This document shows positions 42,676 through 52,151 of a stretch of DNA of 64,000 nucleotides, piece by piece; position 1 is the first letter of the stretch; the number at the start of each line of letters is the position of its first letter. Below the pieces are notes generated by a model that was not told the origin of the DNA, did not search any database, and saw only the letters and a list, made by a program, of their open reading frames with translations. The DNA lies in the NCBI RefSeq assembly GCF_031157255.1, contig NZ_JAVIFX010000023.1, positions 1 to 64,000 on the forward strand. Reading direction: 5' to 3'. Origin of the DNA: Bradyrhizobium sp. LHD-71. GTDB lineage: Bacteria; Pseudomonadota; Alphaproteobacteria; Rhizobiales; Xanthobacteraceae. The position numbers were made by a program, and so were the translations under genes.

Positions 42676-44214
42676 ATGGAACAAGTTCGTTCATCGAGAT
42701 CGCGCGTTTCGATTGCAGGAATGCACCTCGAACGGAATTCGTCGGTGCCGCTTCATCTGCAGATCGCCGAGCACATGCGTCGCTGCATTCTGCAGGGGCA
42801 TTTTCCGGTGGGCACTCATTTCCAGGGGTCGCGCGAGATCGCGCGAGAACTTGGCTGTTCGCGCACGGTCGTGCTGAGCGCCTGGGATCTTCTGTATGCC
42901 GAAGGCTACCTGGAATCGACGCCGCGTGGCGGCGTCAGCGTTGCAGCCGTCGGCCCGCAGCAGATCAAGCCTTTGGAGGCACGGCCGCCGGCGGAGGCGG
43001 GACGTCATGGGGGTCTGGCCAACGTCTCCAATCGCTGGAAGGCGCTGCTCGAGGCGCAATACGACGTCAACTGGAAGTCCGAGTTCTCCACGGGCGCGCC
43101 GGATATCGCAAGCTTCCCGTTCAAGGAGTGGGCAATCCATCTGCGGCAGGCCTGGCAGAACCCGAAGAAGGCGGACTGCCTGAATCTGCCCGCCGAGGGC
43201 CACCCTTTGCTCCGCGCGGAGATCGCGAATTTTCTGGGCGCCGTTCGCGGCCTGTCGTGCACCGCAGAGGACGTGGTTGTGACGTCGGGAACGTCGGGCG
43301 CGCTCGACTTCTGCAGCCGCATGATTCTCGATCATGGGGACGAAGTGTGGGTGGAAGAGCCCGGCTTTGTCGAAGCGCGCTGGGCGCTCACGGCCGCGGG
43401 CGCGAAGCTCGTGCCCGTACCGGTCGACGAGAAAGGGCTTTGCGTCGCCGAGGGCATACGTCGCGCGCCGAAGGCGAAGTTGATCGTGGTCACGCCGTCC
43501 CATCAGTATCCGCTCGGCGTCAGCATGGCGCTCGAACGGCGGCTGGAATTGCTCGCCTGGGCCAACAAGAGCGGCGGCTGGATCATCGAAGACGACTACA
43601 ACTCCGAGTTCAGGCACGAAGCCAGCATGACGGCGTCGCTCCGCTCGCTCGATGCCGAAGGGCGCGTGATCTATCTGGGCACGTTCTCCAAACTCATGAT
43701 GCCAAGCCTGCGCATGGGATTCATGGTGGCCCATCGAGCCTTCATCGAGCAGTTCTCACGCGGTCGGTCGCGAATCGACGTCCATACGTCGGGCATCGGC
43801 CAACTGGCGCTGGCCGAATTCATGCGCAAGGGTCATCTCCTTCGCCATCTTCGCCGGATGCGCAAGATCTATGCGGCCCGCCGGCGCGCGCTAATCGACG
43901 CCATCGAAAGGCTCATGGGCGAAGACCTTCACGTGTCGTCAGCCGTCACCGGCCTGCACCTGGTTGCTCTGTTCACCGATCGCCTGCGCCAAAGGATGAC
44001 CGATCGAGAGGCGGTGCTAAGGATGCGCGAAGCCGGCATTCACGTCCAACCGCTTTCGCAAAACTACCTGGAAAGCCCCACGCGGCAGGGACTCGTCTTT
44101 GGGTACGGCCAGCTCAATGCGAACGACGCGTACCCTCTCATTGCGCGGATGGCCGAGTGCCTGCGGTCGGAAGTTCGGCCTGTAGCCCGGATGAGCGCAG
44201 CGACATCCGGGTGA
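42676..44214 (+). CDS. MocR-type regulator (GntR HTH fused to class I aminotransferase)
   Basis: A 512-residue transcription factor. A GntR winged-helix domain (about residues 16-90: LHLQIAEHMRRCILQG, SREIARELGCSRTVVLSAWD) is joined to a fold I aminotransferase domain (about 130-495) that binds PLP through the Lys of YLGTFSKLM. PLP or an amino-containing ligand should control DNA binding. It lies upstream of a transport-plus-catabolic set and probably governs it. The last dozen residues (VARMSAATSG) come from a palindromic repeat. A start at the ATG at 42721 is also plausible. Confidence 0.88.
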   Translation: MEQVRSSRSRVSIAGMHLERNSSVPLHLQIAEHMRRCILQGHFPVGTHFQGSREIARELGCSRTVVLSAWDLLYAEGYLESTPRGGVSVAAVGPQQIKPLEARPPAEAGRHGGLANVSNRWKALLEAQYDVNWKSEFSTGAPDIASFPFKEWAIHLRQAWQNPKKADCLNLPAEGHPLLRAEIANFLGAVRGLSCTAEDVVVTSGTSGALDFCSRMILDHGDEVWVEEPGFVEARWALTAAGAKLVPVPVDEKGLCVAEGIRRAPKAKLIVVTPSHQYPLGVSMALERRLELLAWANKSGGWIIEDDYNSEFRHEASMTASLRSLDAEGRVIYLGTFSKLMMPSLRMGFMVAHRAFIEQFSRGRSRIDVHTSGIGQLALAEFMRKGHLLRHLRRMRKIYAARRRALIDAIERLMGEDLHVSSAVTGLHLVALFTDRLRQRMTDREAVLRMREAGIHVQPLSQNYLESPTRQGLVFGYGQLNANDAYPLIARMAECLRSEVRPVARMSAATSG

Positions 44215-44264
44215 GCCTTGGCGGAGAGTCAGCCCCGGGCGTCGCTTCGCTCACCCGGGCTACA
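44182..44264. repeat. Dispersed palindrome (family C, copy 2)
   Basis: GTAGCCCGGATGAGCGCAGC at the left, CGCTCACCCGGGCTAC at the right. It begins inside the mocR-type frame and supplies its stop codon (44212-44214). Confidence 0.85.
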
Positions 44265-44425
44265 GACAAGTCACGAGATGAATGCCGCGTCCTTGAGCAG
44301 CGATGGCTCAAAATTTTGGCTCCCCTAAGACGGCAAGCTGGCCCAGCCTTTTCCTTCAACTCTGGCTCTATGCGTCGCTGAAAGGCCGCTGTCACATGAG
44401 CTTCAGATAGCAGGGGAAGCTCATC

Positions 44426-46030
44426 ATGGCCGCTCGCAATGGGTTCTTGAAGCCGATCGTGGTTGCAATGGGAGTGCTGGCACTGGCCCCTGCCGCACAG
44501 GCGCAGACGCGCGCCGAGACGCTTCGGCAACTGACCGGCAACAACATCAACACCCTGGACCCATCGATGCCGGGCGCGACGCGCGAGGCCTTCGGCGTAT
44601 CGACGAGCACCTACGACCGGCTGGTTGCGTTTGATCGCAAGCTCGAGAACGGCGTGTGGGTCTTCGATCGTACCAAGATCCGCGGCGAACTTGCCGAGAG
44701 CTACCAGGTCAGCGCGGACGGCTTGACCATTACGTTCAAGCTGCGCGACGCCAAATGGCACGATGGGAGCCCGGTCACGGCCGACGACGTCAAGTGGTCG
44801 CTCGACCGTGCCGTCAGCGCCAAGTCGCTTTCGGCCGGCCAGCTTGGCACGGGGTCGCTGACGAAGCCCGAGCAGTTCAAGGTGGTCGACGCGAAGACGT
44901 TCGAAGTTTCCTTGCCAAAACCTGACCGCCTTGCGCTCGCCAACCTTGCCACGCCGCTCGCACCGATCATCAACAGCAAGCTGGCGAAGAAGCACGCAAC
45001 GGCCGAAGATGCCTGGGCACAGGAGTGGATGAAGACGAACACCGCCGGGAGCGGCGCCTATGTCATCGAGTCCTTCAAGCCGGGCGAACAAATTATTCTG
45101 CGCCGCAACGAGAACTGGACCGGCGGGCGTGAGGGACGGTTGCCGTATTTCAAGCGGATCATCGAGCAGACGATCCCTGAGGCCGCGACGCGCGCCAACC
45201 TCATCGAAAAAGGCGATGCGGACATCGCCATCGATCTGCAGGCCGGAGACCTGCCAGCGTTGCAGTCCCGCGGCAAGGTGAAGGTCGATTCGACGCCGCA
45301 GAGCAACGGCTTCACCATGATCGCGTTCAACACGCGGATGCCGCCGTTCGACAACATCAAGGTGCGTCAGGCCGTCGCCGCGGCGCTGCCATACGAAGCC
45401 ATGTTCAGCGCCGCCATCTTCAAGCGCGGGCTTCCGATGTTCGGCGCGTCCTGGTCGGAGGTGCCGAACGGGACCTTTCCGCAACCGATGCCGGTCAAGA
45501 CCGATCTCGAGAAGGCCAAGCGGCTGCTTGCCGAAGCCGGACACGGCAATGGCCTCAAGACGACGTTCACGATCAATGTCGGCTCGGCGGCAATCACGGA
45601 GCCGATGGCCGTCCTGATGAAGGAAGCGCTCGCGAAGGTCGGCATCGATATGGAGATCCAGAAGCTGCCTGACGCGCAGATGTCGACGGCCGTGGCCGAA
45701 AAGAAGCTGGCCTTCTTCACCGAAGGCTCCAGCGCCTGGCTGCCGACGACGGATTACTTCTTCCGCACTTTCTTCAGCGGCGAGCAGCGCTGGAACTACA
45801 GCTCCTGGAACAACAGCACGATCGCAGACCTGACGACGCAGGCGCGCTACGAGCTCGATCCGGAGAAGTACGAGGAGATGAGCAAGCGGATGATCGAGGA
45901 GTACCTGAAGGAGCTGCCGCTCATCATGCTCTGGCAGGCCAATCAGGATGCGGTCATGACGCCAAAGCTTGACGGTTACACATACTGGTTTCACCGGCAG
46001 GTCGATTTTCGCGATCTGGCGCGGAGGTGA
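44426..46030 (+). CDS. ABC transporter substrate-binding protein (peptide type)
   Basis: A 534-residue periplasmic protein of the SBP_bac_5 (DppA/OppA) family, with a Sec signal peptide cut after AQA (about residue 26). Family signatures include LRQLTGNNINTLDPS at the start, ESYQVSADGLTITFKLRDAK and WHDGSPVTADDVKWSLDRA. It should bind a peptide or other small amide and pass it to the two permeases encoded next, with 3 bases between. Binding specificity cannot be read, but the neighbouring hydantoinase genes suggest a cyclic amide or short peptide. Confidence 0.92.
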   Translation: MAARNGFLKPIVVAMGVLALAPAAQAQTRAETLRQLTGNNINTLDPSMPGATREAFGVSTSTYDRLVAFDRKLENGVWVFDRTKIRGELAESYQVSADGLTITFKLRDAKWHDGSPVTADDVKWSLDRAVSAKSLSAGQLGTGSLTKPEQFKVVDAKTFEVSLPKPDRLALANLATPLAPIINSKLAKKHATAEDAWAQEWMKTNTAGSGAYVIESFKPGEQIILRRNENWTGGREGRLPYFKRIIEQTIPEAATRANLIEKGDADIAIDLQAGDLPALQSRGKVKVDSTPQSNGFTMIAFNTRMPPFDNIKVRQAVAAALPYEAMFSAAIFKRGLPMFGASWSEVPNGTFPQPMPVKTDLEKAKRLLAEAGHGNGLKTTFTINVGSAAITEPMAVLMKEALAKVGIDMEIQKLPDAQMSTAVAEKKLAFFTEGSSAWLPTTDYFFRTFFSGEQRWNYSSWNNSTIADLTTQARYELDPEKYEEMSKRMIEEYLKELPLIMLWQANQDAVMTPKLDGYTYWFHRQVDFRDLARR

Positions 46031-46033
46031 TCG

Positions 46034-47065
46034 GTGCGGTCCGCCAGGGCAATCATCATCAGGGTCGGTGAGCGTCTGCTGTCATCTCTTCCAGCCTTGC
46101 TCGGGGTGCTGGTCGTCACCTTCGTGTTGATGCGCGTCCTGCCCGGTGATCCGGCGGTGTTCTTCGCGTCCGGTCCCAATGCGGGGCAGGCGGAGATCGA
46201 CAACCTCCGCCAGCGCATGGGGCTCGACCAGCCGCTGTTCGTGCAACTCATGCACTACCTTCGGGACGTCGGCACCGGCAATCTCGGCAACTCGCTGACG
46301 ACAGGACAGCCGGTATTGACCGATCTTCGTCAGCGACTGCCTGCCTCGCTCGAGCTGACGTTCACGGCGTTTACGCTGGCGGTCATCATCGCGATCCCGC
46401 TGGGCATCGCGGCGGCCATGCGCCCGAACTCGCTCATCGACCACGGTGTGCGGTTCGTTTGCACATTGGGCGTCTGCGTTCCGACGTTCGTGTCGGGGCT
46501 GATCCTGATCTTCGTCTTCTATTACATTCTTGGGGTCGCGCCTGATCCGACCGGGCGGCTCGACATCTTCGTCTCGGCGCCGCCGAGCGTGACGTCGTTC
46601 ATGCTCGTCGACTTCCTGATCGCCGGCGATCTCGAAGGTTGGATGGCAGCGGCCAAGCAGCTGATCCTGCCGTCAGCCACCATGGCGCTGTTCGTCATCG
46701 CGCCGCTCGCGCGCATCACCAGGGCGTCAATGCTCGGCGTGCTTTCAAGCGATTTCGTCCGGACCGCGCGCGCCGTCGGGCTCTCCTCGGTCAAGATCAA
46801 TATCGTCTACGCGCTCAGGAATGCGATGCTGCCGGTTCTTACGATCGCGGGCATCATGTTCTCGACGATGCTCGGCGCGAACGTGCTCGTCGAGAAGGTG
46901 TTCTCCTGGCCAGGCGTAGGATCTTACGCCCTTGATGCGCTTCTGTCGTCGGACTACGCGCCGGTGCAAGGCTTCGTCCTGCTGATGGCCTGCATCTTCG
47001 TGATCATCAATCTCGTCATCGACGTCCTCTATGGCATCGCCGATCCGCGAATTTCCGTCGCATGA
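46034..47065 (+). CDS. ABC transporter permease (DppB type)
   Basis: A 343-residue inner-membrane permease starting at GTG, with six helices and a long first periplasmic loop. The DppB N-terminus (RVGERLLSSLPALLGVLVVT, DPAVFFASG) and the EAA-type loop (RTARAVGLSSVKINIVYALR) that contacts the ATPase are clear. It overlaps the second permease gene by 4 bases. Confidence 0.93.
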   Translation: MRSARAIIIRVGERLLSSLPALLGVLVVTFVLMRVLPGDPAVFFASGPNAGQAEIDNLRQRMGLDQPLFVQLMHYLRDVGTGNLGNSLTTGQPVLTDLRQRLPASLELTFTAFTLAVIIAIPLGIAAAMRPNSLIDHGVRFVCTLGVCVPTFVSGLILIFVFYYILGVAPDPTGRLDIFVSAPPSVTSFMLVDFLIAGDLEGWMAAAKQLILPSATMALFVIAPLARITRASMLGVLSSDFVRTARAVGLSSVKINIVYALRNAMLPVLTIAGIMFSTMLGANVLVEKVFSWPGVGSYALDALLSSDYAPVQGFVLLMACIFVIINLVIDVLYGIADPRISVA

Positions 47066-47910
47066 GCGTCATCACCCTCAAACACGTCCGATGGGTCGTC
47101 GCGTCGAATCCGCTGACGCTGGTTGCTGCTTCAGGCGCCATCATCATCGCACTGATCGGCGTCCTCGCGCCGTGGATCACGCCGCAGGATCCGCTGGCGA
47201 CCGACGTCGCCAACGCTATGCAGCCTCCGACCACGGCCCACTGGTTCGGCACGGACCAGCTCGGTCGCGACATCTTCAGCCGGGTGGTTGCGGCAACGCG
47301 GATCGATCTCGCCATTGCGCTGTCGGCGGTGAGCCTGTCGTTTGTGCTCGGGGCCGTGATCGGGGGGGTCTGCGGTTATGTCGGCGGCCGGCTCGATCGC
47401 GTCGTCGGCCGCGTCGTCGATGTCCTCATGGCGTTTCCGTTGTTCGTGCTCGCCATGGCGATGGTGGCGGCGCTTGGAAACCGCGTCGAGAACGTCATTC
47501 TCGCCACGGCTTTCATCAATCTGCCGTTCTATATCCGCTTCGCCCGCGCCGAGGTGAACGTGCGTCGCGACTCCGGATGGGTCGAGGCGGCGCGCGCGGG
47601 TGGCGAAAACGACTTGTCGATCATCCTCTTCTTTCTGCTGCCGAACATTCTGCCGGCGATGGCCGTTCAGGTGTCGCTCAATCTCGGCTGGGCCATCCTG
47701 AATGCGGCGGGCCTGTCCTTCATCGGGCTCGGCGTGCAGGCGCCGACTGCCGAATGGGGCATCATGGTCGCGGAGGGCGCACGCTTCATCACGTCCGGAA
47801 AATGGTGGCTGGTGGCGTTTCCCGGCGCGGCGCTGATGCTGTCGGTGCTGTTCTTCAATCTGCTGGGTGATGCGCTTCGCGACATCCTTGATCCGAGAAT
47901 GCGCACATGA
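47062..47910 (+). CDS. ABC transporter permease (DppC type)
   Basis: A 282-residue permease with the DppC start (NPLTLVAASGAIIIALIG), HWFGTDQLGRDIFSRVVAAT after the first helix and an EAA loop (VEAARAGGENDLSIILFFLL). It pairs with the DppB-type subunit and overlaps the ATPase gene by 4 bases. It completes the membrane channel of the transporter. Confidence 0.93.
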   Translation: MSVITLKHVRWVVASNPLTLVAASGAIIIALIGVLAPWITPQDPLATDVANAMQPPTTAHWFGTDQLGRDIFSRVVAATRIDLAIALSAVSLSFVLGAVIGGVCGYVGGRLDRVVGRVVDVLMAFPLFVLAMAMVAALGNRVENVILATAFINLPFYIRFARAEVNVRRDSGWVEAARAGGENDLSIILFFLLPNILPAMAVQVSLNLGWAILNAAGLSFIGLGVQAPTAEWGIMVAEGARFITSGKWWLVAFPGAALMLSVLFFNLLGDALRDILDPRMRT

Positions 47911-49856
47911 CGGGCGCTCTGCTTTCGATCGAGGATCTGCACGTTTCGTTCGCGACGCGTCGAAACACGGTGGATGCGCTGCGCGGCGTGACGCTGGCGG
48001 TCAACCCCGGCGAAACGCTTGGCGTCGTGGGAGAGAGCGGATCGGGCAAGTCGGTCACGGCGTTGGCGGCCATGCACCTGCTCGACCGCGCCGGCCGCGT
48101 CTCCTCCGGCCGGATTGTCTTCCAGGGCGAAGACATCACGCACCTGTCCGCCAGTGCGCTGCGGGCGGTTCGTGGCTCGCGCATGTCGATGATCTTCCAG
48201 AATCCTCGCGCGGCCCTGAACCCCATACGGACGGTCGGATTGCAGATCGCCGACGCCATCCGGGCGCACAGGCGCGTGTCTCAGGCAGCCGCCACAGAGC
48301 GCGCGCTCGATCTGCTGAGGCTGGTGCTGATCCGCGACCCGGAAACGCGGCTGAATGCGTATCCGCACGAATTGTCCGGCGGCATGTGCCAGCGCGTCAT
48401 AATCGCGATGGCGATCGCCTGCGAGCCTGATCTCTTGATCGCAGACGAGCCGACGACGGGTCTGGATGTGAGCACACAAAAGGCGATCATGGACCTGATC
48501 GCCGGCATCGCCGCCGAACGCGCGATGGGGGTTATCTTCATAACCCACGACCTGGGTCTGGCGGCCAAGTACTGCGGCCGTGTCGTCGTCATGAAAGACG
48601 GTAGGGTGGTCGAGCAGGCGGCACCGAACAAATTGTTCAATGCGCCTCGCGATCCCTACACACAGCGGCTTGTGGCGGCGTCACCGACGAAGGTGAGCCG
48701 GATCGAGGATCTGGTGGTTGAGGAGGGCGTGGCAACGTTGAGCAGGGGACCCGTCTTTGAACAAGCGGCAGCCAGGCGCTCGGCCGTGGTCCCTCTCCCC
48801 GTTGGGGAGAGGGTTAGGGTGAGGGGGCTCAGGCGGTTATGGTCCGACGGACGAACGTCGATACGAGCAGCGCAAGCAGGTGAGCGGTACAACACCATCG
48901 GTGCTAGTGCCCCTCACCCCAACCCTCTCCCCAACGGGGAGAGGGAGCGCGCCGAGTTCGGGGCGATCTCCGCGCGACCTACGTACGGCAGCTCTCCCTT
49001 GCTGAGAGTGACGGGGCTGACGAAACGGTTCGGTGCGAGCACTGCGGTCGATGGCGTTTCGTTTGCGATCAACGCAGGTGAAAGCGTCGGGCTGGTCGGC
49101 GAGTCCGGATCGGGCAAGAGCACGATTTCCCGCATCGTCTGTCGCCTGCTCGACCAGACCGAAGGCGAGATCCGTTTCGATGGCACGGCGATCGATGCGG
49201 AGCCGGCGCGGACGTTCAACAGATCGGCCTTGCGCAAGGATATCCAGATCGTCTTCCAGGACGCTCACGACAGCCTCAATCCGCGCTTTTCCGCATTCGA
49301 CTGTATTGCGCATCCACTGCGCAAGCTGATGGGTATTCGTGGACGCGCCGTGTTGACGGAACGCGTCTTCGACTGCGCGCGCCGGGTTGGCCTGCCGCTG
49401 GAGCTGCTCGACCGGTTTCCACACCAGCTGTCGGGCGGTCAGAAAGCCAGGGTGGGCATCGCCCGCGGCATCGCGACCGGACCGCGGCTTCTTGTCCTCG
49501 ACGAGCCGACGGCCGCACTGGATGTCTCGGTGCAGGCCGTCATCCTGCAACTGCTCGTGCGGCTGCGACAGGAGGAGAACCTGTCTTATCTGTTCGTCAG
49601 CCATGACCTGAATGTCGTGCGCATGCTCTGTGATCGAACGATCGTCCTGCGCAACGGCAGGATCGTCGAGCAGGGGCGGAGCAGCGACCTCTTCGCCAAT
49701 CCGGCCGATCCCTACACCAGGGATCTGCTCGCAGCGATTCCAGAATTCAATCCGACAGCGGCGGTGGAAGCGAAAGTCGCCGAACCCGCTATCGCATTAG
49801 GAGCTAAGAGGCAGCCACGCGCTCGGCAAGTTCCCTCTCCCGGGGGAGAGGGTTAG
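47907..49856 (+). CDS. Fused dipeptide-type ABC ATPase with a repeat element in its linker
   Basis: A 649-residue protein with two ATPase domains, equivalent to DppD and DppF in one chain. Domain 1 (to about residue 280) has GESGSGKSVT, the signature LSGGMCQR and LIADEPTTGLDVS; domain 2 (about 365-620) has GESGSGKSTIS, LSGGQKARVGIARGIATGPR and LVLDEPTAALDVS. Between them residues about 295-347 are encoded by a palindromic element (see repeat 48791-48945). The last residues (PSPGGEG) come from a second such element. Fused ATPases of this kind are common; the inserted linker is not. Confidence 0.93.
   Translation: MTGALLSIEDLHVSFATRRNTVDALRGVTLAVNPGETLGVVGESGSGKSVTALAAMHLLDRAGRVSSGRIVFQGEDITHLSASALRAVRGSRMSMIFQNPRAALNPIRTVGLQIADAIRAHRRVSQAAATERALDLLRLVLIRDPETRLNAYPHELSGGMCQRVIIAMAIACEPDLLIADEPTTGLDVSTQKAIMDLIAGIAAERAMGVIFITHDLGLAAKYCGRVVVMKDGRVVEQAAPNKLFNAPRDPYTQRLVAASPTKVSRIEDLVVEEGVATLSRGPVFEQAAARRSAVVPLPVGERVRVRGLRRLWSDGRTSIRAAQAGERYNTIGASAPHPNPLPNGERERAEFGAISARPTYGSSPLLRVTGLTKRFGASTAVDGVSFAINAGESVGLVGESGSGKSTISRIVCRLLDQTEGEIRFDGTAIDAEPARTFNRSALRKDIQIVFQDAHDSLNPRFSAFDCIAHPLRKLMGIRGRAVLTERVFDCARRVGLPLELLDRFPHQLSGGQKARVGIARGIATGPRLLVLDEPTAALDVSVQAVILQLLVRLRQEENLSYLFVSHDLNVVRMLCDRTIVLRNGRIVEQGRSSDLFANPADPYTRDLLAAIPEFNPTAAVEAKVAEPAIALGAKRQPRARQVPSPGGEG
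48791..48945. repeat. 155-bp element with 36-bp inverted ends, inside the ABC ATPase gene
   Basis: The left arm (48791-48826, starting CCCTCTCCCCGTTGGGGAGA) and the right arm (48910-48945) are reverse complements at 35 of 36 positions. Each arm itself begins with a small hairpin. The frame stays open through it, giving the peptides PLPVGERVRVRG and PHPNPLPNGERE. Related arms occur at 49833 and 49943. Confidence 0.9.
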
Positions 49857-50045
49857 GGTGAGGGCGTTCGGCAGTCATGATGCGAAGATCGAGCTTCCAC
49901 GAGCGCCGAGCGTGAAGCCGTGCGACACCACGGGCGCCGGTTCCCCCTCACCCCAGCCCTCTCCCCACCCGAACTCGGGTTTACCCGAGTTCGGCGCTAT
50001 CAAGTGGTCGAAGTCGGAAACATCCGACTTCGACCGGGGAGAGGG
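49833..50045. repeat. Composite palindromic element after the ABC ATPase gene
   Basis: A CCCTCTCCCGGGGGAGAGGG unit and its continuation GTTAGGGTGAGGG at 49833-49864 face an inverted relative from 49943. Inner hairpins include GAACTCGGGT (49971-49980) with ACCCGAGTTC (49983-49992) and CGAAGTCGGA with its complement near 50010-50035. The first unit supplies the stop codon of the ABC ATPase. It fills nearly all of the gap to the hydantoinase gene. Confidence 0.8.
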
Positions 50046-50150
50046 GGCGCGCCGAGTTTGCTGCGATTTCGAGAAACTCATCTGCGATGGTCCTCTCGGT
50101 AAGGGACCAGTTTAACGAACCTCCAATTGAGAACGAAAGAGACGATCGAC

Positions 50151-52151
50151 GTGGCAGGAAAATGGGAAGTGGGCACCGATATCGGTGGGACCTTCACCGA
50201 TATCATCGCGATCCGGCGTGACACCGGGCAGACGCGGATTGCAAAGGTACCATCTCGTCCGAACGCGCCGGTGCAAGCCATGCTCGAGGCGATCGAGGCG
50301 GTCGGGCTGCAGAAGTCCGACGTGGACAAGTTCATCCATGGGACGACCCGCATCACCAACGCGATCGTGGAGGGCAGGCTGCCAAAGGTTGCACTGATCG
50401 CCACGGCGGGGTTTGAGGACGTCCTGGAAATCGGTCGATACCGCAGGCGCGATCTCTACCGGCTGGACATTCCTCCCAAGGCACCTTCGCTTGTTCCGGC
50501 CGAGCTCTGCTTCGGCCTGAAGGAGCGCATCGACCACCAGGGACGTGTCATCGTTTCCTTGGACGATGCGGAGATCGACCGGCTGCTGGCGTGGTTGGCA
50601 AAGACCGAAGCGAGGAGCGTGGCGATCGCCTTGCTGCATGCCTACGCCAATCCGATCCACGAGAAGATGCTCGCCGAGCGGCTCAAGGAGATCGTTCCCT
50701 ACGTCTCGCTCTCCCAGGAGATCAATCCGGAAGCACGTGAGTATGAGCGCACCTCTTCGACCTGCTTCAACGCGGCGGCCATGCCGATCGCCGTGGAATA
50801 TCTGAGCGAGCTGGAGGAGAAGCTTCCCATCGGCCATGGGCTGCAGGTCTTTCATTCGGCAGGTGCGATGATTCCGGTTTCGGCCGTCAAGCGTCAGCCG
50901 ATCGTCATGGCGATGTCCGGCCCTGCCGCGGGCGTATCCGCGTCGGTGGGCCTGGCGCGGCAACTCGAGCAGCCACGCGTTCTCACCTTCGACATGGGCG
51001 GCACAACGACGGACGTCTGCCTGATCGTCGACGGACAGCCCGAAATGACCGATGGGCGCATGCTCGGCGATCGCCCGTTGCGGCAACCGATGCTGGCGGT
51101 GCATTCCATCGGAGCTGGCGGCGGCTCCATCGTGCGCAACGGGCCGGGAGGCTTGACGGTCGGGCCGGAGAGCGCGGGCTCGGAGCCAGGCCCGGCCTGC
51201 TATGGGCGGGGCGGCCGCGACGCGACCATCACCGACGCCAATGCGCTGCTGGGATATTTGAATCCGGAAACGCGATTGGGCGATCGCATCGGAATCGACG
51301 TCGGAGCCGCCGCCCGCGCCATCGAGCCGATCGCCAAGGCACTGAACCTGAGCCTGACGGAAACCGCACTCGGCATCATCCGTGTCGCAAACGCGACGAT
51401 GGCGCGCGCCTTGAGACGGGTGACCGTGGAGTGCGGCATCGACGGTCGTGACTGTACGCTGCTCGCCTTTGGTGGCGGCGGGCCAATGCATGCGGCGGGG
51501 CTGGCCGAACTCTACGGTATCGCCAAGGTGGTGGTGCCGGCAGCTTCGAGCGCATTCTCCGCGCTCGGATGCCTGACCGCGGATTTCAGCTTCCTTCAGC
51601 AGCAGACGTTCCGTGCTGCCCTGGATGATATCGATCGTTCCGGCATCGAGGCGCGCATCGGTCAGCTCATCGCGCAGGCGTGCGCTCCGTTGCTCGAGAA
51701 TGGCATTCCGAAAAACGAGATCGGAATCGAACTGGTGGCGCTCATGCGCTATGCCGCCCAGAACGACGCCATTCCGATCCCGTTTGCATTGCCGATCGAC
51801 GTCGAACGCCTGCACCACGATTTTCTTGCGAAACACCACGACCTGTTCGGCTACGCGACGCGCGAACGCTGCGTCATTGAATCGGTGAGAGTTCAGGCGC
51901 GTCGGCCGTCATCCACGGCCATCAACCGCCCCGGAGTGCCGCTCGCCAACGCCTCGATCAGGTCTCGGATCTGCTCCTTTGACGACGAACGCGATGTCGA
52001 GACGGCGATCGTCGATCGGGCAAGCCTCGCGCAGGCCGTCACCGGGCCGGCGATCATCGAAGATGCATGGTCGACTGTCGTGGTGCCGCCGCAATGGCAA
52101 GCCTCCGCAGATACGAGCGGAAACCTGTTCCTTTCGAAGGTGCGCGCATGA
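50151..52151 (+). CDS. hyuA: Hydantoinase/oxoprolinase family protein, subunit A
   Basis: A 667-residue ATP-dependent ring-opening enzyme subunit. The N-terminal phosphate loop VGTDIGGTFTDI, the metal/ATP segment FDMGGTTTDVCLI and the FGGGGPMHAAGLAEL near the C-terminus are typical of HyuA. I prefer the GTG at 50151 (AGAGAC 7 bases before it); a TTG at 50127 adds eight residues. It should split cyclic amides such as hydantoins or 5-oxoproline together with the B subunit encoded next, which overlaps it by 4 bases. Confidence 0.9.
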   Translation: MAGKWEVGTDIGGTFTDIIAIRRDTGQTRIAKVPSRPNAPVQAMLEAIEAVGLQKSDVDKFIHGTTRITNAIVEGRLPKVALIATAGFEDVLEIGRYRRRDLYRLDIPPKAPSLVPAELCFGLKERIDHQGRVIVSLDDAEIDRLLAWLAKTEARSVAIALLHAYANPIHEKMLAERLKEIVPYVSLSQEINPEAREYERTSSTCFNAAAMPIAVEYLSELEEKLPIGHGLQVFHSAGAMIPVSAVKRQPIVMAMSGPAAGVSASVGLARQLEQPRVLTFDMGGTTTDVCLIVDGQPEMTDGRMLGDRPLRQPMLAVHSIGAGGGSIVRNGPGGLTVGPESAGSEPGPACYGRGGRDATITDANALLGYLNPETRLGDRIGIDVGAAARAIEPIAKALNLSLTETALGIIRVANATMARALRRVTVECGIDGRDCTLLAFGGGGPMHAAGLAELYGIAKVVVPAASSAFSALGCLTADFSFLQQQTFRAALDDIDRSGIEARIGQLIAQACAPLLENGIPKNEIGIELVALMRYAAQNDAIPIPFALPIDVERLHHDFLAKHHDLFGYATRERCVIESVRVQARRPSSTAINRPGVPLANASIRSRICSFDDERDVETAIVDRASLAQAVTGPAIIEDAWSTVVVPPQWQASADTSGNLFLSKVRA

